From Acanthornis magna (Eukaryota; Chordata; Aves; Passeriformes; Acanthizidae): a stretch of DNA of 64,000 bases. The DNA is taken from positions 114,668 through 178,667 of the forward strand of contig JAWUZG010001086.1 of NCBI GenBank assembly GCA_036785705.1, read 5' to 3'. The translations under genes and the position numbers were made by a program. Below are positions 1 through 12,600 of this stretch, piece by piece. Position 1 is the stretch's first letter, and every line of letters begins with the position of its first letter. The notes under the pieces are model-generated. The model was not told where the DNA came from. It did no database searches and worked only from the letters and a program-made list of their open reading frames with translations.

Positions 1-3000
1 ATAAATATATATACACACAGAGTATCTAATCATCAAGAATATCAAGGGTGAATATCATTTTAATTTTCAAACAAGGATTTGGAAAAAACCCAGCCAATGC
101 CCAGCTTGCAGAGTTCAGGCTTCACAGGAGGGGTCCCTGTGTGGCTCATTGCAAACACAACTATACCTAGAAGTGACCTGAAGCTGGTTAAGGGTCCTGT
201 CTGGCCAAGGAAACCCAGTGAAAGAAATGGAGGTAAAAATGGAAGGTTTGTGTGATGCTATTAATTTTTGGTCTAGGTGGAGCTTCTGTTAAATTGACTG
301 TGACTGTGAAGATTCCTTATAAATTATGTTCTTTAGACTTGCTAAAAACCTTCCAAAGAATAGATTTTCATGATTTTTTTAAAATTTGAAAGTTGTTGTT
401 CCATTGGATTTATAACAGACGTGCTTTCCTCTTTTTTATTACACTTCTCATGATTTCTTTTACAGAAATGTCTTTAAAATAATGTCTGAGATGTGCACGT
501 TGGCCAAAATTGTATTTCTTAGTAAGAAATCAATGAGAATTTTTAATAAAACATTAAGAAAAAATATAAAACTTTTGAGAAAATGAGAAGGTATGGTTGT
601 AGCAATTCTGCTTTGGGAAATGGAAAGGCTTCTTTAACTAATTTTTTTCTAGCCCTACTGAAGCTGCTATTTTGGCCTGTGGAAAATGACATTGACTGGT
701 CTTGACATGATGGAGATATTCTTTATGACTCTAAACCAAGAAGAAGCTGGAGCTTCCCAATTATTTCTATCAACTTTTAGATTCTTAATTTTATTTCCTA
801 TTTTATTTCCTTATTTATTTCTTAATATTATTTTCAGCAGTTCTATTTGATGGTGCATTTGTGGGATCAATGTCTGCAAATCTCATCTACTATTTTCCCT
901 GAATTATTTTATTTATAATTGTTACTTTTTAATTCTGAAACTTTACCAACATCTACCAGCAGACTCTGCAAAGCAATTGAATTCAGTAATTAATTTCAAG
1001 GGAATGCTGAGCTATTCCTGGCCCAAACTCATTCTGTGGTTCTGGGTTTCCAGAGACATGGATTCAACATACCTGAGCAGTAAATTTGCCTTAATTTCCA
1101 GATATGCATAAACAGATATGCATATGCATATGCAGATATGCATTCCAGATATGCATAACTCAGCTTGGGAACCCAGCTCTGACTTGGAACTTGGGAGATG
1201 CTATTTCTGGACTCTGTCCTGACAGCTGATCCTGATTTGTTCATCTGATCTCTTTGACACACCTTGGGATGCCTGGAAAATATGAGTATATTGTTATTCC
1301 CATGTAAAATTATCGCCTCAAGATGCTGTAGTTTGACATAGTGCATTAGATTTTAACATTTGAGATACATTCTCCACTTTAACTTACTCCATTGCTCATG
1401 TTTCTTTTGGAAAAGGAAAGATTTGATTTCTGAAGGCAATCAATTTTAAAACTTCTTTTTGAAAGGCTATTTTCCCTTTTTTTAAATTATTTTTTCTTAA
1501 AGGTCATTTTTCTAAGGACTAGCTTAGAGGTGCTAAGACATTTCCTCATTCTTTCAAAAGTATAGGATCTGTATGAAATGAACTCCATGATTAGCCAGAG
1601 CATTACTTCGCATAAAGTATACAGGATACGTATGATGGAGAAAAGTAACGGAAAGACTTGTGGTATATACTGTGTCAGGTATTTTTCTGTACTTAGTAAT
1701 CTATGGTCCTTTCTCAAAGATGACTATTAAAGTCTGCTTTATATGGGTGAGCTAGTTCTACATTCTAAATTTAATCTACTTCTAATTCTAAAATTCATTC
1801 TAAAGATGAGCTACCATTACATTAAATATTGTGGTTTCCATTTCAGTAGCAAATATTTTTCTAATTTTAATTAATTAATCAGCCTTAGAATTGGATGAGT
1901 TGTTTTTTCTTTTTTTTTTTTGTGAACTAATTAGATGTAATCTCACTGTCTTGATCTCCATTGCCTTTAATCAGCTTTCTCTGGCCAGATAGCACTCTTA
2001 ATTCAGTTCTTTAACTTCCAAACTGTAACTGTGTTTATATATTGTAGGCATTTATAGTAATGCTTGCTCTTCCTTGTTTGCACGAGCCTCAGCATTTCCC
2101 CATAACCCCTCAAATGGATTTTGATTCCCACGGCAATCATAAGCTAATGGGGGAAACCACTGCAGTAATGTGAACAGCAGTTTTATGGTACTGTACATGA
2201 GAAAAAAATGTATCGTGGAATAGGCTGCTGCTGTTGGGGACTTGATCTGTTGATCTGTTGGAAAGACTTGTTTCATGCATGTGTTTTTATTCTCTATTTC
2301 TGAGCTGACAATTTGGGGTGACGTTTATGGGATTTCTGTCTCACTTCTCTACCTGTTTGATAGAAGGAACTCCATACCTGCAGGATGAGTTATACCTGCA
2401 TCAGCTAGGAAATTATTCAAGCCTTGGTCTAACCTGCTCCCGCTGTACTCCTAACAAATTTTCCATATCAGCTTTAATGAACAAAAAAAAGTATGTTTTG
2501 GGAAACTAATGCCTGAATGTGTTTCTGTCCCCTGCCCAAGCCACAGGGACTCTCTGGGGTGCTGTGGAGATAAACTTCTCCGTTTTCCTCTGTTCTGCAC
2601 TGACGACGTTTTGCCCCAGAATATTTAAGTTTCTCTTCCTCAAGGGTCTCCATTGGCACAAGCACCGAGGAGCCAGCACTTGCATCTGAACACAAGTGTT
2701 GGGGGCCTAGAAAGTAGTGAGTGCTGTTCCGGGTATTTAAAGTGGTGTCAATCATGCTAACCCTCAGTAATATTTCAAGTATTTAGATAGACAAATGTTA
2801 AACAATTTTTGAATATTTTCCATTAATAATTTTTGATAGGCACTAGCAGTTTATTTTAAATTAACCTTTATGCTTATAGTATATAAAAATAATTATAGTA
2901 TGTGTTGCATGTGAAATCAGATGGTTATTCTGATCTCAATTTATTTGGATTACATTGTGCTAGAAGTTCAAATTGGCAAAGAAGTATTGAAAGTGGTTAA

Positions 3001-4619
3001 AGGGCATGTATTTGTATATGATGTACTTGTGATCTGCTGCAGAGAGATTCTCTTTGCTGCTGTAAGACACTTTTTCCTTTCACTAACTAAAGATCAGAGC
3101 AAACTATTTGCATCAAAGCTTCTTATTTAAAACAGTTTATTGATGGCAACACACTTGCTGAATTTGCAAGCAAGCACATTTATGTAGCTGCAGCAGCATG
3201 AAGTGTGCCTGCCTGTTATTGGAAAGCATCCAAGGACATCCTCAGCCTTCCAGCTTTCCTCTGTGTGGGGGGAGGGTTGCTGCTGTTGCTGCTTTTCTTC
3301 ATTTTCCGTACTGCAGCGATTTCTAAATAAGTGCTGGTTGATTTCTCCATTTGTTATTTTTCATTTTGAAGTTAGGATGCTTAGTGACCCACTGAAGAGA
3401 TACAGACTTTCTTTCCGGGACAACTTAACATAGGATCTCTTCCCTTTCCCTGGTGGTACTGGACTTGGGTGGCTCTCTGGAAGAACCCTGATAGCCCACG
3501 GGGTATGTGATGGCCAAGGCAGCAAAAGGTAGCAAAGGCTGCATCTTCAAACAATACCTTGCACTTATTTGCAAACAAAACCAGGTTGTTAATGAGAAAC
3601 AGGCTGCCAAGGCAGCAGTGATTCCTGCCTCCAGAGAAGTGTATGAGGAGGATGCAGCCCCCCAAATGTGTGGGGAGGAAAGGGCAAGGCTGGGCCCCAC
3701 TGGGGCTGGGGAGTGGCACCCTTGGGGCAGAGCTAGTGGCCAGCGGCTCAGCAGTGTGGGGTGAGCGCCCATTCCCCAGCCTCCTCCCAGCTCCGAGTCC
3801 TTGAGGATCTCAGGGAGTCATTATGCCTTGAGGTTACTGTGATGGGCTTTCTGCTGCTTTTCCCCAAGCATCTGCCTTTCATCTTTACAAGGCCATACAA
3901 AAATTGCCTGTAACTGGCACATATGCTCTCTTTTGGAGATGAAGGCTGCCATTTGTGTCTAGTTTGAATACTGACACATCATTACCTGGTTAGAGTTTTA
4001 AGGAACTACCTTTTAAGAAAGAAACTTTGTCACTGATTGAAACTTTTGAATTTCATTGAACAAAGTGGTTTTTAGTGACCTCTATTTCCTGAATGTTATG
4101 CCCCCTTTTCGTATGCAGCACTTTGGTGCAAATTCATCAGTTCATTCTAAGCAAGTACAGAGGTTATAATGAGAATGATGACATTATTTTTGGAGGTGAT
4201 GCTGCCTGGCTGATGCATTTTCAGCACTCTTTTCAATCTCCCTCAGCTGTACTTAATGTCCAGTTTGTGATGCCAGTGAACGTAGAACAATGTAGCTCTC
4301 TTATAAAATCCAAATATTGTACAGGGATAGAAACAGTACTTAATTAAGCAAGAAATAAAAGAATTAACATTGTGATATAGGTCTTGTAAATGATCTTCAG
4401 ATTAGGCAGATGCACATGTGGTCATGTTTAAGAACAGCTTTTTGTAATAGTGTAAAGAAGCCCTGAGATATTGGGTTCTGTGAATACATGTATTGCATTG
4501 AAAAAATCTAGTAGAAATAAAGGAAAAAAAATCAACATTTACAGTACCTGATCAGTAAAATAGTAGATTGTGAATGGAAGGATAGTTTGTAACTTTACTA
4601 TTTTTGGGGAATGATAAAA
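1..4619. other. AT-rich non-coding DNA, no gene seen
   Basis: This stretch is AT-rich and has stops in all frames. The open frames are short (under about 115 codons), look nothing like known proteins and lack convincing splice contexts. Apart from the ATGCAT-containing cluster described separately, I see only homopolymer and low-complexity runs. It may be intergenic or part of a long 5' intron of the semaphorin gene further along. Confidence 0.6.
1100..1157. repeat. Cluster of ATATGCAT-type octamer-like motifs
   Basis: About six copies of a short word containing ATATGCAT, several preceded by CAG, lie within about 60 bases. The core is palindromic and resembles POU/octamer-type binding words. 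The arrangement could be a small degenerate tandem repeat rather than a selected site cluster. The repetition is seen in the sequence; the regulatory reading is a guess. Confidence 0.45.
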
Positions 4620-5050
4620 ATGCCATCTTGAAGGCCCTTCAAGGGCTGATTGGTTCTAGTCCTCCAATACGCCAAGGTTCTACCACTTGGAAGAGGGCTA
4701 TTGAAACCAAGGACTGGATCAGCCATTGCTTTGTCTGGATGAACCTTCTAAGGACAGAATCTCTCAGCCTGTTTGATGACCTATTCCAGTGCTGCTAGGG
4801 AAATTTTTTTCCAGCTGTCCAACTTCAATCTCTAAAACAGCTTTGTGTGGTTGTTTTCCTTTTTATGCTGTCTGACACTACCAAGAGGAGTTTGCCAGTG
4901 GTGTCCAAAGAACTGCCCTTCCAATAGTTGTAAGCAGATATTAAACACCTCTGTGGTTTCTTCTTTACCAAACTTACCAGGCCCAGCTCCTTTAGCATCT
5001 CTACACAGGATATGGACCTTTGTCGAACCTTTTCTATTTTCTCTGCATCC
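4620..5050 (-). mobile_element. Old, diverged CR1-like LINE fragment
   Basis: On the minus strand this resembles the 3' part of a CR1 LINE. It contains a 'CCTATTCCAGTGCTG' stretch followed by an AAATTTTTTTCCAG block, and further on a 'CCCAGCTCC' stretch, in the order found in CR1 3' regions. It is clearly more diverged than the copy at 8.3-9.7 kb, so it is probably an old insertion. Its boundaries are approximate and no reading frame survives. Confidence 0.4.
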
Positions 5051-5219
5051 CTCTTGAACTGAAGGTCTCCCCAGGCTGTCTGAGCACCAGCCTCCCCTAT
5101 TCTGCTGCCACGCTCCTCCAGATGCAGTTCAGCGTGCAATTTATTTTGCTCACAGTGAGGGCTCACTTCTGCAGTGTGGTGTCCACTGAAACATCACAGG
5201 CATGTTCTTAGGGCTGCTG

Positions 5220-8200
5220 CTTGGTAAGGTTTCAGTCAATGCATGGGGTTATTCCGCTCTCGTTGCAGAATTCTGTGGTTTTCCCTGTTGAAGGTTGTGA
5301 CATGTCTGTTGGTTAGCTCCCAAATTTACTGAAGTCTTTTGGACAGGCTCTGGCCCTTATCCTGTCAGCAACTCTGCCTAGCTCAGAGCTGCCTGAAAGT
5401 TTGCTGAGTGTGTTAACTTCCTATTTGAGTGGAGCTTAGCCTATAAAAGCCTACTGATAAAGTCCATCCTGTTATTTTTATTTTGATAGCCTCCTAAGAT
5501 ACTTAGTAGTGCTTTTAGGAAAAAACCCTCCATTTGTATGTAAATGTAATATATGTATAGATGTATATACTCCTACTCTTCTAAAGAAAAGGAAAGACTC
5601 AGTAGTGAAGCAGAAATTGGTGTTTTATTCTTAATGCAGAGATAATGTAGATATATTTAGGTTGATGTATGAAATTCTGTAATACTTTTCTTCTGAATAC
5701 ACAATTTTCTGCCCTCTTTATTTCACTGACTAGCATGAACACTCTACTATCTATAGTTTTGGATACAATTTATTGCGCTTTTGAACAAGAAGTGTTTGGT
5801 TTGTGAGAAAGCAGTGTGATGTGTGTTAAGAAAGTATTTTCATGTTAGATTCCAAGTCTCTTCTATGGGGAGAAATCATCATAATTGGTCTTCCAACATC
5901 TCCATTAGACATCTTAAATAGTTTCCACATACTTGTGAAAGTTTCAATTACTTCACGTACTATTTGACAATTTTAGTCCAAGTAAGGGACACTGGCTGAA
6001 TTTCTGTACCATGAGAAAAATGTGGTCTAGAAGGATTTCTTACTGAGAAAAAGGAATGCATCTTTGATTTTTTTTTTTAAGGTACTGTGTATCTTGCATG
6101 TTTTTGTTTTTTTTTAAGATACTGTATATCTTGGATGCCAGCCCCAAGCCAGACTCTTCATATCTGCAAATTTTAATTTAAGTCAGGGAAGAAAACTCTG
6201 GCAAAACATGAAAAGTTTCTTTAGTATAATTTATTTTTTGTTTTGATGTGGTTTTTTGTTGTTTAGTTCTCATTATTTGAAGCCATTAACTAAATGACCA
6301 TGTGGCTCCAGCTCTCAGTTTATGAGCTAGATGATGGATGCTGCAATTACTCTGAAATAAAGTGTTATTTTTTATAAGTTAAGAACTGGTTGTTTGTAAG
6401 TGAAAAAATGATTGCTGAGCATTAGGAGCATGTAAATGGAACTGGAGGGAAGAGGAAGATCTACAGAAATTCAGAGAAGGACTTTTGAGGCTTTCTGAAA
6501 GAGCTTGTGGAAATGAGCCCAGTGACAGTCCCATGCTCATTTCCTCCAGTGATCACTGGATCTACTTGGACATTTAAGGCAGCTTTTAGTCTTGTGTGAA
6601 AGACATGATTTGATTCCGGTTATTGTCTCAGTCCAGTAAACTTAGCTGAAGGAAAGCTTCTATGCAGGGGTGGATTTGGTGGTGTAAATCTACTTTTAGT
6701 TCAGTTAAAGACCATGGTCTTCCCTTAACCTCATCAGAAGAATGAACAAATCTAGTTCACTTCCCCCTCAAATTTCTCTAGATTTCTTCTTGTGTTCAAT
6801 GTGCAAACTGACATGAATACAGACTAATCAAGGAAAGCATTTTTAACAGACTCTCCAAGAAATACAGCATTCTGCGTAAGCACTTGTTTGCTGCCAATAG
6901 ATCAAGACACAATAATGTAGACCACATACAAGGCTCTAGAATAATCTTAAAGAACATGAAGAAAATTACAACCCAGGTTGCCTCACAAAAGTACAAGTTC
7001 ATGACTAGTCCTACAGGACCATGTTAGACATTGAATTATAATTTGTACCTACATAATTTGAATACTCAGTGTGGTTGCTGTCCAGTACTTAATTAATTTT
7101 GTTTGTGTGGTTTTTTCAAAGAAAAACCCAGCGTGAGAATTTTATTATGGAGGATGACTTCAAGTTGAATGAGATGGCAGTAATTATCCTTGAGAGAAAC
7201 TGGTTTCATTGTACATGGCAAACTTGTGAAACCCAAAGGACATACTCTGCCTTGCCTGGCTCCTGAAATCAGCAGAATTGTGTTAGTTCAGATTGCAGAT
7301 TGTTGTGGGGTTTTTCTACAGAAGATGTAACCTCCCACCTTACTTTGGAGAAGGAAGTAGAATGGAGCATTATTTGTTCAAGAAAGCAGCATTGAGTTTA
7401 AACAATTTCTTGCAGAGATACCTTTGCCTACAGCTCCTTAGAGCTACATAAATCCACTGAGGAAAACAATAACAAGTGGCAAATGGGCTCTGATGATAAC
7501 AGGTTCATAACAGCAAAATTTCAAAGGAAGAGAAGGGGAGCAAGCAGGAGGAGCAGTAATAACAGGAAGATGTTTGCTCTGTTAACTTTTGCATGGGCAA
7601 GAGATAGACTCAGGCCTCCTTCACGTGAAAGTGTGTGGTCACAGCTGCTGCCTTGAGTGCTAAGGTGAAAAGACAGGTGGCATCCCTTGGCATGTGCAGG
7701 CAGCTAAAGGTACTCCTGACCATGAAGGGAGCACAGAGGCTGCTGGCTGCTTGCTGGCAGGCCATGATGGGCTGTTTGTTTTCATACTCACAGTCTTGGG
7801 ACACTGCTGCCACTGTCACAGCAGTTTCTTTTCATTTTAGGCTGCTGAAAGGGCTTACTTTGTGGATTTGCTGGTTAGATTGATATCCTAAAATTGAAAC
7901 CATAAATAGTTATGTCACGTTAATATTTGGTTTGGTAATTTCTGTTTTGCTTTATACACTTCTAATTCAGCACAGGAATACTGCATTCAGCTAAAGGTTT
8001 GTTGATTCCCTAAGAGCCAAAAAATTAAAAACAAACTAGCTTCTTTTGAATATTGCTCTCTTGTGTTCTGAATAACTATTTGCAATCACTACCTACTTAT
8101 GGTAAGCCTCTGAAAATAGATGCATATAATAGAAGTCATGTTTTTTAAGGAAAAAGCAGATCAGTGATCCCTGTTACAGACTGTCCACAAAATATCAGGA

Positions 8201-8316
8201 ACTAGTTTTGCTTCATATTGCTGTAAGTGGAGCAAGGCCTTGGCCTTAAAAAGAGATCAAATTGATACCTCATTGAAAATACTGAGATGCCTTAAACCAT
8301 TTATTTTGGATAAATC
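5220..8316. other. Non-coding DNA, no gene seen
   Basis: AT-rich DNA with only short, unconserved-looking open frames. It holds a small local duplication near 6.07-6.14 kb, listed separately. No splice-bounded exon or repeat family was recognised. Confidence 0.55.
6064..6138. repeat. Local direct duplication with T-runs
   Basis: Two adjacent segments of about 45-50 bases share the order: T-run, AAG, then GTACTGTGTATCTTGCATG or ATACTGTATATCTTGGATG. The copies differ at several positions. This is most simply a replication-slippage duplication. Confidence 0.55.
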
Positions 8317-9660
8317 ACACAGAATCACAGAATATGCTGAGTTGGAAGGAATTCACGAGGATCATTGAGTCCAGCTCCTGGCTCTGCGCAGGAGACCCCA
8401 AGAGTCACCCCATGTGCCTGAAAGCATTGTCCAAATGCTTCTTGAACTCCGTTGGCCTTGTTGCTGTGACAGCTTCCCTGGGGAGCTGTTGCAGTGCCCA
8501 ACCACCCTCTGGTGAAGATCCTTTCCCTGAAATTAAACTTAAACCTCCCCTGACACAACTTCAGGGCATTCCCTCAGGTCCTGTCACTGTCACCACAGAG
8601 AAGAGATCAGTGCCTGCCCCTCCTCTTCCCCTCAGGAGGAAGCTGTAACTGCAGTGAGGTCTCCCCTCGGTCTCCTCCAGGCCGAACAGAGCAAGGCCTC
8701 AGCCACTCCGCACACAACTTCCTCTCTAGGCCCTTCACTATCTTCGTGGCCCTTCTTTGGGATGCTCTCTAATAACTTAATATCTTTTATCTCATTCCCC
8801 AGTCTGTCCATACCTCCAGGACTTCCCCATCCCAGGTGCAGAATCTGGCACCTGGATTTCCTTTGTTGAACTCTGTACGGTTGGTGACTGCCCAGTCCTC
8901 ACCACTGTCGAGGCCTCTCTGCAGGGCCTCTCTCAGCTCCTCCCAGCTTTGTATCATCTGTGAACTTGCTCTGTATCCCTTCCAGTCCTGCATCCAAGTC
9001 ATTTATGAAGATGCTGATGAGCACAGGGTCTGATGGACACTAGTGCCAGGTCCCTGTCTGGTGTCACCCCATTCTCTGTAACCTTTTGCACCCGACCCAT
9101 GAGCCAGTTGCTCACCCATCTCATGGTGTGTTTATCCAGCTGTGTGCTGGACATTTTGTCCAGAAGGATCCTCTGAGAAACGGTATCCAAAGCTTTACTG
9201 AAATACAGAAAGGTTACATCAGCTGGCTTCCCCTGATCAACTCAGTGGGTTACTTTGTCATAGAAGCAAATCAGGTTTGATAAGCACGACTTTCCTCTCA
9301 TGAAGCCGTGCTGGCTGTAACCAATGACTGTGTTGTCTTTCAGGTGTTTTTCAACACCTTCCAAAATAATCTCCATAACTTTGCGTGGCACTGAAGTGAG
9401 ACTGACAGATCTGTAGCTTCCAGGGTCCTCCTTTCTCTTCTTGAAAACTGGGGCATTTGCCAGCTTCCAGTCAGCTGGACCACTCCAGATTCCCGAGACC
9501 ACTCAAAAATTATTGAGAGAGGTTTTGTGATGATATCAACTCTTGAGCTATCTAGCTCTTTGAGGATTCTTGGATGTATCCCATCAGGTTGAATAGATTT
9601 GTAGGGATCCAGCTGGAGCAGTAGAAAATTTGTCTGCTGGAGAACTTTGTCAATGGCAAT
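8317..9660 (-). mobile_element. CR1 LINE, 3' portion, minus orientation
   Basis: The element runs leftward and ends at about 8,317 with the repeated 'TCACAGAATCACAGAAT' word. On the minus strand this is the ATTCTGTGA-type tandem repeat that ends CR1 elements. CR1 reverse-transcriptase coding remnants lie within it, followed by the conserved CR1 3' UTR. The 5' end is truncated, as is usual for LINEs, at about 9,660. CR1 is the dominant non-LTR retrotransposon of birds and reptiles. Confidence 0.92.
8999..9502 (-). pseudogene. CR1 ORF2 reverse-transcriptase fragments (broken)
   Basis: Two minus-strand open segments in different frames (9,242-9,502 and 8,999-9,190) encode consecutive pieces of the CR1 reverse transcriptase. 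The first has the WKLAN...F.K.KEDPG.YR..SLTS.P.K.ME block, then the QHGF..G.SCL.NLI.FYD block. The second has the DTVS..ILLDK and RWV.NWL.GR blocks. Such proteins copy LINE RNA into DNA at the target site. The frame breaks and the missing endonuclease show that this copy is dead. Confidence 0.85.
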
Positions 9661-12600
9661 AGCCCTAAAGCCATCTTGACCTCATGGAAAAAAATCTTGC
9701 TGCCCTTCTTCCATCAGAATAACTTTGACCTCATTAATATTTTTACTTTGGCAGTCACAGCATGGTGGGGTTGTAACCCAACTTAGAGATGTTAGCTGCT
9801 GGACCTCAGAGGGAAATCCCTGATCCTCTGAGCCTTCTAGATTTGCTAGGAAAACTCCTTCTGGATAAATGTCTGTGTCATAGGGATTACAGAGCAAGTG
9901 TCGCTGAGCTTCACTGTGGATTCTGCCAGCATGCATGCAGCAGGACACCACAGTGATCTTTGTCACAGCTGCAGGGATTCTTGTCACAGCCACAATAGCG
10001 ATCCTTATGGCATCCAGTGCTTTTGTCACAGTGCTGCGAAATAATTGCAGCAGCTGCAGCCTCTGCCAGCTCTGTGAAGGCCAAGCCTGTATGTGGACAG
10101 GGAACACAAGCTTTGCCTCCTGCTGGTAACCCAGATGGAAGAAGAGGTCTAAAGTCATCACCTGCTACATTGGTGTGTTGGTACTGAGACCCAGATCAAC
10201 CCCTTGGCATGAGAGAGGACAGCTCTGCCTCCATGGGCACTGTGAGTCTGACTTGTGAGGAGAGGTTTAGTGACCTAGAGATTCAGAACTTTTTACTAGG
10301 GGATATGATAGCAGCATAATGGGCTTGAAGCATGGAAACAATGTGTCCTGCTACTTTGTTCCCTCATGTATTTATACTACTGTTCAATCTGAACCTTGCC
10401 CTATCTTACCTGTGGCATTACAGGAGCACCTTTGTGCTTCTTAATATTTCTATAACCTCTGTGCTTCATACTTCCCATCCTCCTTTTGGCTCTGGCTAGG
10501 TAAAGGCATATGAAGGGACAGCTATTAGACTTCCTGGTGTTATACAGGTACATTGTTTTCAAATCTGAATCCTGCTCTTAATTTATTTTAGTCTGGAGAA
10601 ATCAAATAATGCGATATTGGGTAAAACATATTTATGAATGCATGTGCCCAATGTTACGTGCCGTTTACAATTTGCATCTTTCCTGGTCCCACAAGACTGA
10701 TTATAAAGACCATTAAAAAGGCACTTGATGGTATGTTAAAATTTTAGGGCTTTAGGTCATGACATAAACTGTAAAAAGTATTACTGAGTACAAAAGGCAG
10801 TCCATTTCTAATGTCGTTGGTAGTAATTTCCTTTACTGACTCTGGTGTACTGTAAAACAAGTTTTATCAACCTCAGAAGTAAATGTCCTTAATGTGTGCC
10901 TGCTCTGGATAGTTTATAGGGGTTGTGCAGGTAAGTGTGTTTGCCTGGCAGTGTCCTGCTTTTACCTGCACTTCTCTCAGTACTGCAATACTGTGCTGGA
11001 AACTGGAATATCAAAAAGTGTCTCTAGAGTATTAGCAGCTGTTGTGGGGCAGCCCCATTAGCCACAGATTTCACTGCCTGGAAATGAGCAATAAAAAGCA
11101 ATCCTCATGACAATGGTTGCTCCACCAGCTTCTTTATCTAACTGGAAAAGATCTTTCTGCTTGATTCTGAGCTAGTATTTCTTTATTTCTTTATCAAGAA
11201 AGATTCAAAGTACTTCTATTTCCCCCTTGAAAGTGATTTAAAAAAATAAATAGAATATAGCAAGGGGTGTATGTATATTACTGTAATTAGTATGGGGGAG
11301 TGAATCCATTTTTTTTCCCTGTATATGTTAAAATCTTGATTTTTGGGGAATTCTTCTGATTCTTCTTCCAAAGGATATTTTTAGGCTGAACATCCTCTTT
11401 TGCCTTATGTGAGAGGCAGCCAATACTGCTGTGTTAGTGTGCGTTCAAACTGCTCTGAATTAATCCTGTGTTTCCTGGCAACAACTTCCCATTTCTTTCC
11501 TTATCTTTTCGCAGTGCTATGAGGATTTGATCTGAGGCACCATTAGTAGAATAGACATAACGATTGTATCAGTTGATTAGAGGCATCGAATGTAGTTTCT
11601 GGACATCAGTTACTGCTCAGTAATGGAAATAGTTCAAGGAAATACTTCATGAAGCTTACAGCTGACTAAGAAGCTGGAAATCTGTCATTTTGTTTACAGG
11701 CACGTAGGCAATTCTTCCATGTCCTCATTGTAGTGTGAAAGGTCCCGGGTGGAAAGGTAGCTTGTCCTCTGGCTTAGGTTTGCCCCTTCTTTGGTGCAAG
11801 TTGCACAACTTCCAAGGTATAGTCACCCTTTGGGTCCTCTGTTGGCAATTACATTGTCCCAGGCTCAAACTGGGAATCTCCCTGCTCAGATTACATTTGT
11901 CTTCCTTTACCAGAGATGTGAGCTGGTTGCTGCTGCCATGACCGAAGGATAATATAGGACGGTAACTGGATCTGGGTGTCAGTGTGGGAAGTTCAGTACA
12001 TGGTATTTTCTAACTTCTTCACAGCTGTACTAGGATTTTCCCCCACTTTTGTTGGCTTTTTTTTTTAAATGTCACGTGGAGCTGTATTAATTACCAAGGT
12101 TTTTTATTATTATTATTTTTAAATTTGATGATGCTACTTTATTTTATTGCATCTACTTGACTCTTGTCAAAACCACTTATGAATAACAGCAACATAATTT
12201 AGTAGAGGATATCAACTCAGCTGCTCTATGAAAGCTTTATTTAAAGGGCTTCTCTTTACATGCAGTGAATATTTAATCATTGCCTTTATTTTCTGCTCTC
12301 ATTTTCAATTCAGTTTTCAATTTAGAGGTTTTAATTATGTAAAAAAGACAAAGATATGCTCTTTTCTTCTCTCTGTTGAATTTTCCTAACACAGTCTAAT
12401 TTGAATTGAAAACTGACTTTTACTGTATTCAAGTTGGTTTTAGGGTCCTTCCAGAGTTTCAGAATTTCTATTATATTAAACATTTCTGAATCTAGAAAAG
12501 TGCTGGCTCAAACCTTGATGCTGTTAAATTCAATACACCTTTTGCCAATAACATTCATAATGCTAGGATTTGCACACTCGGTTTTAGGTAGGTTAGTAAG

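Noticed and set aside
9682..10161. 159-codon minus-strand open frame next to the CR1
   Set aside because: No CR1 or other protein similarity, and an overlapping frame is open on the other strand. Probably chance.
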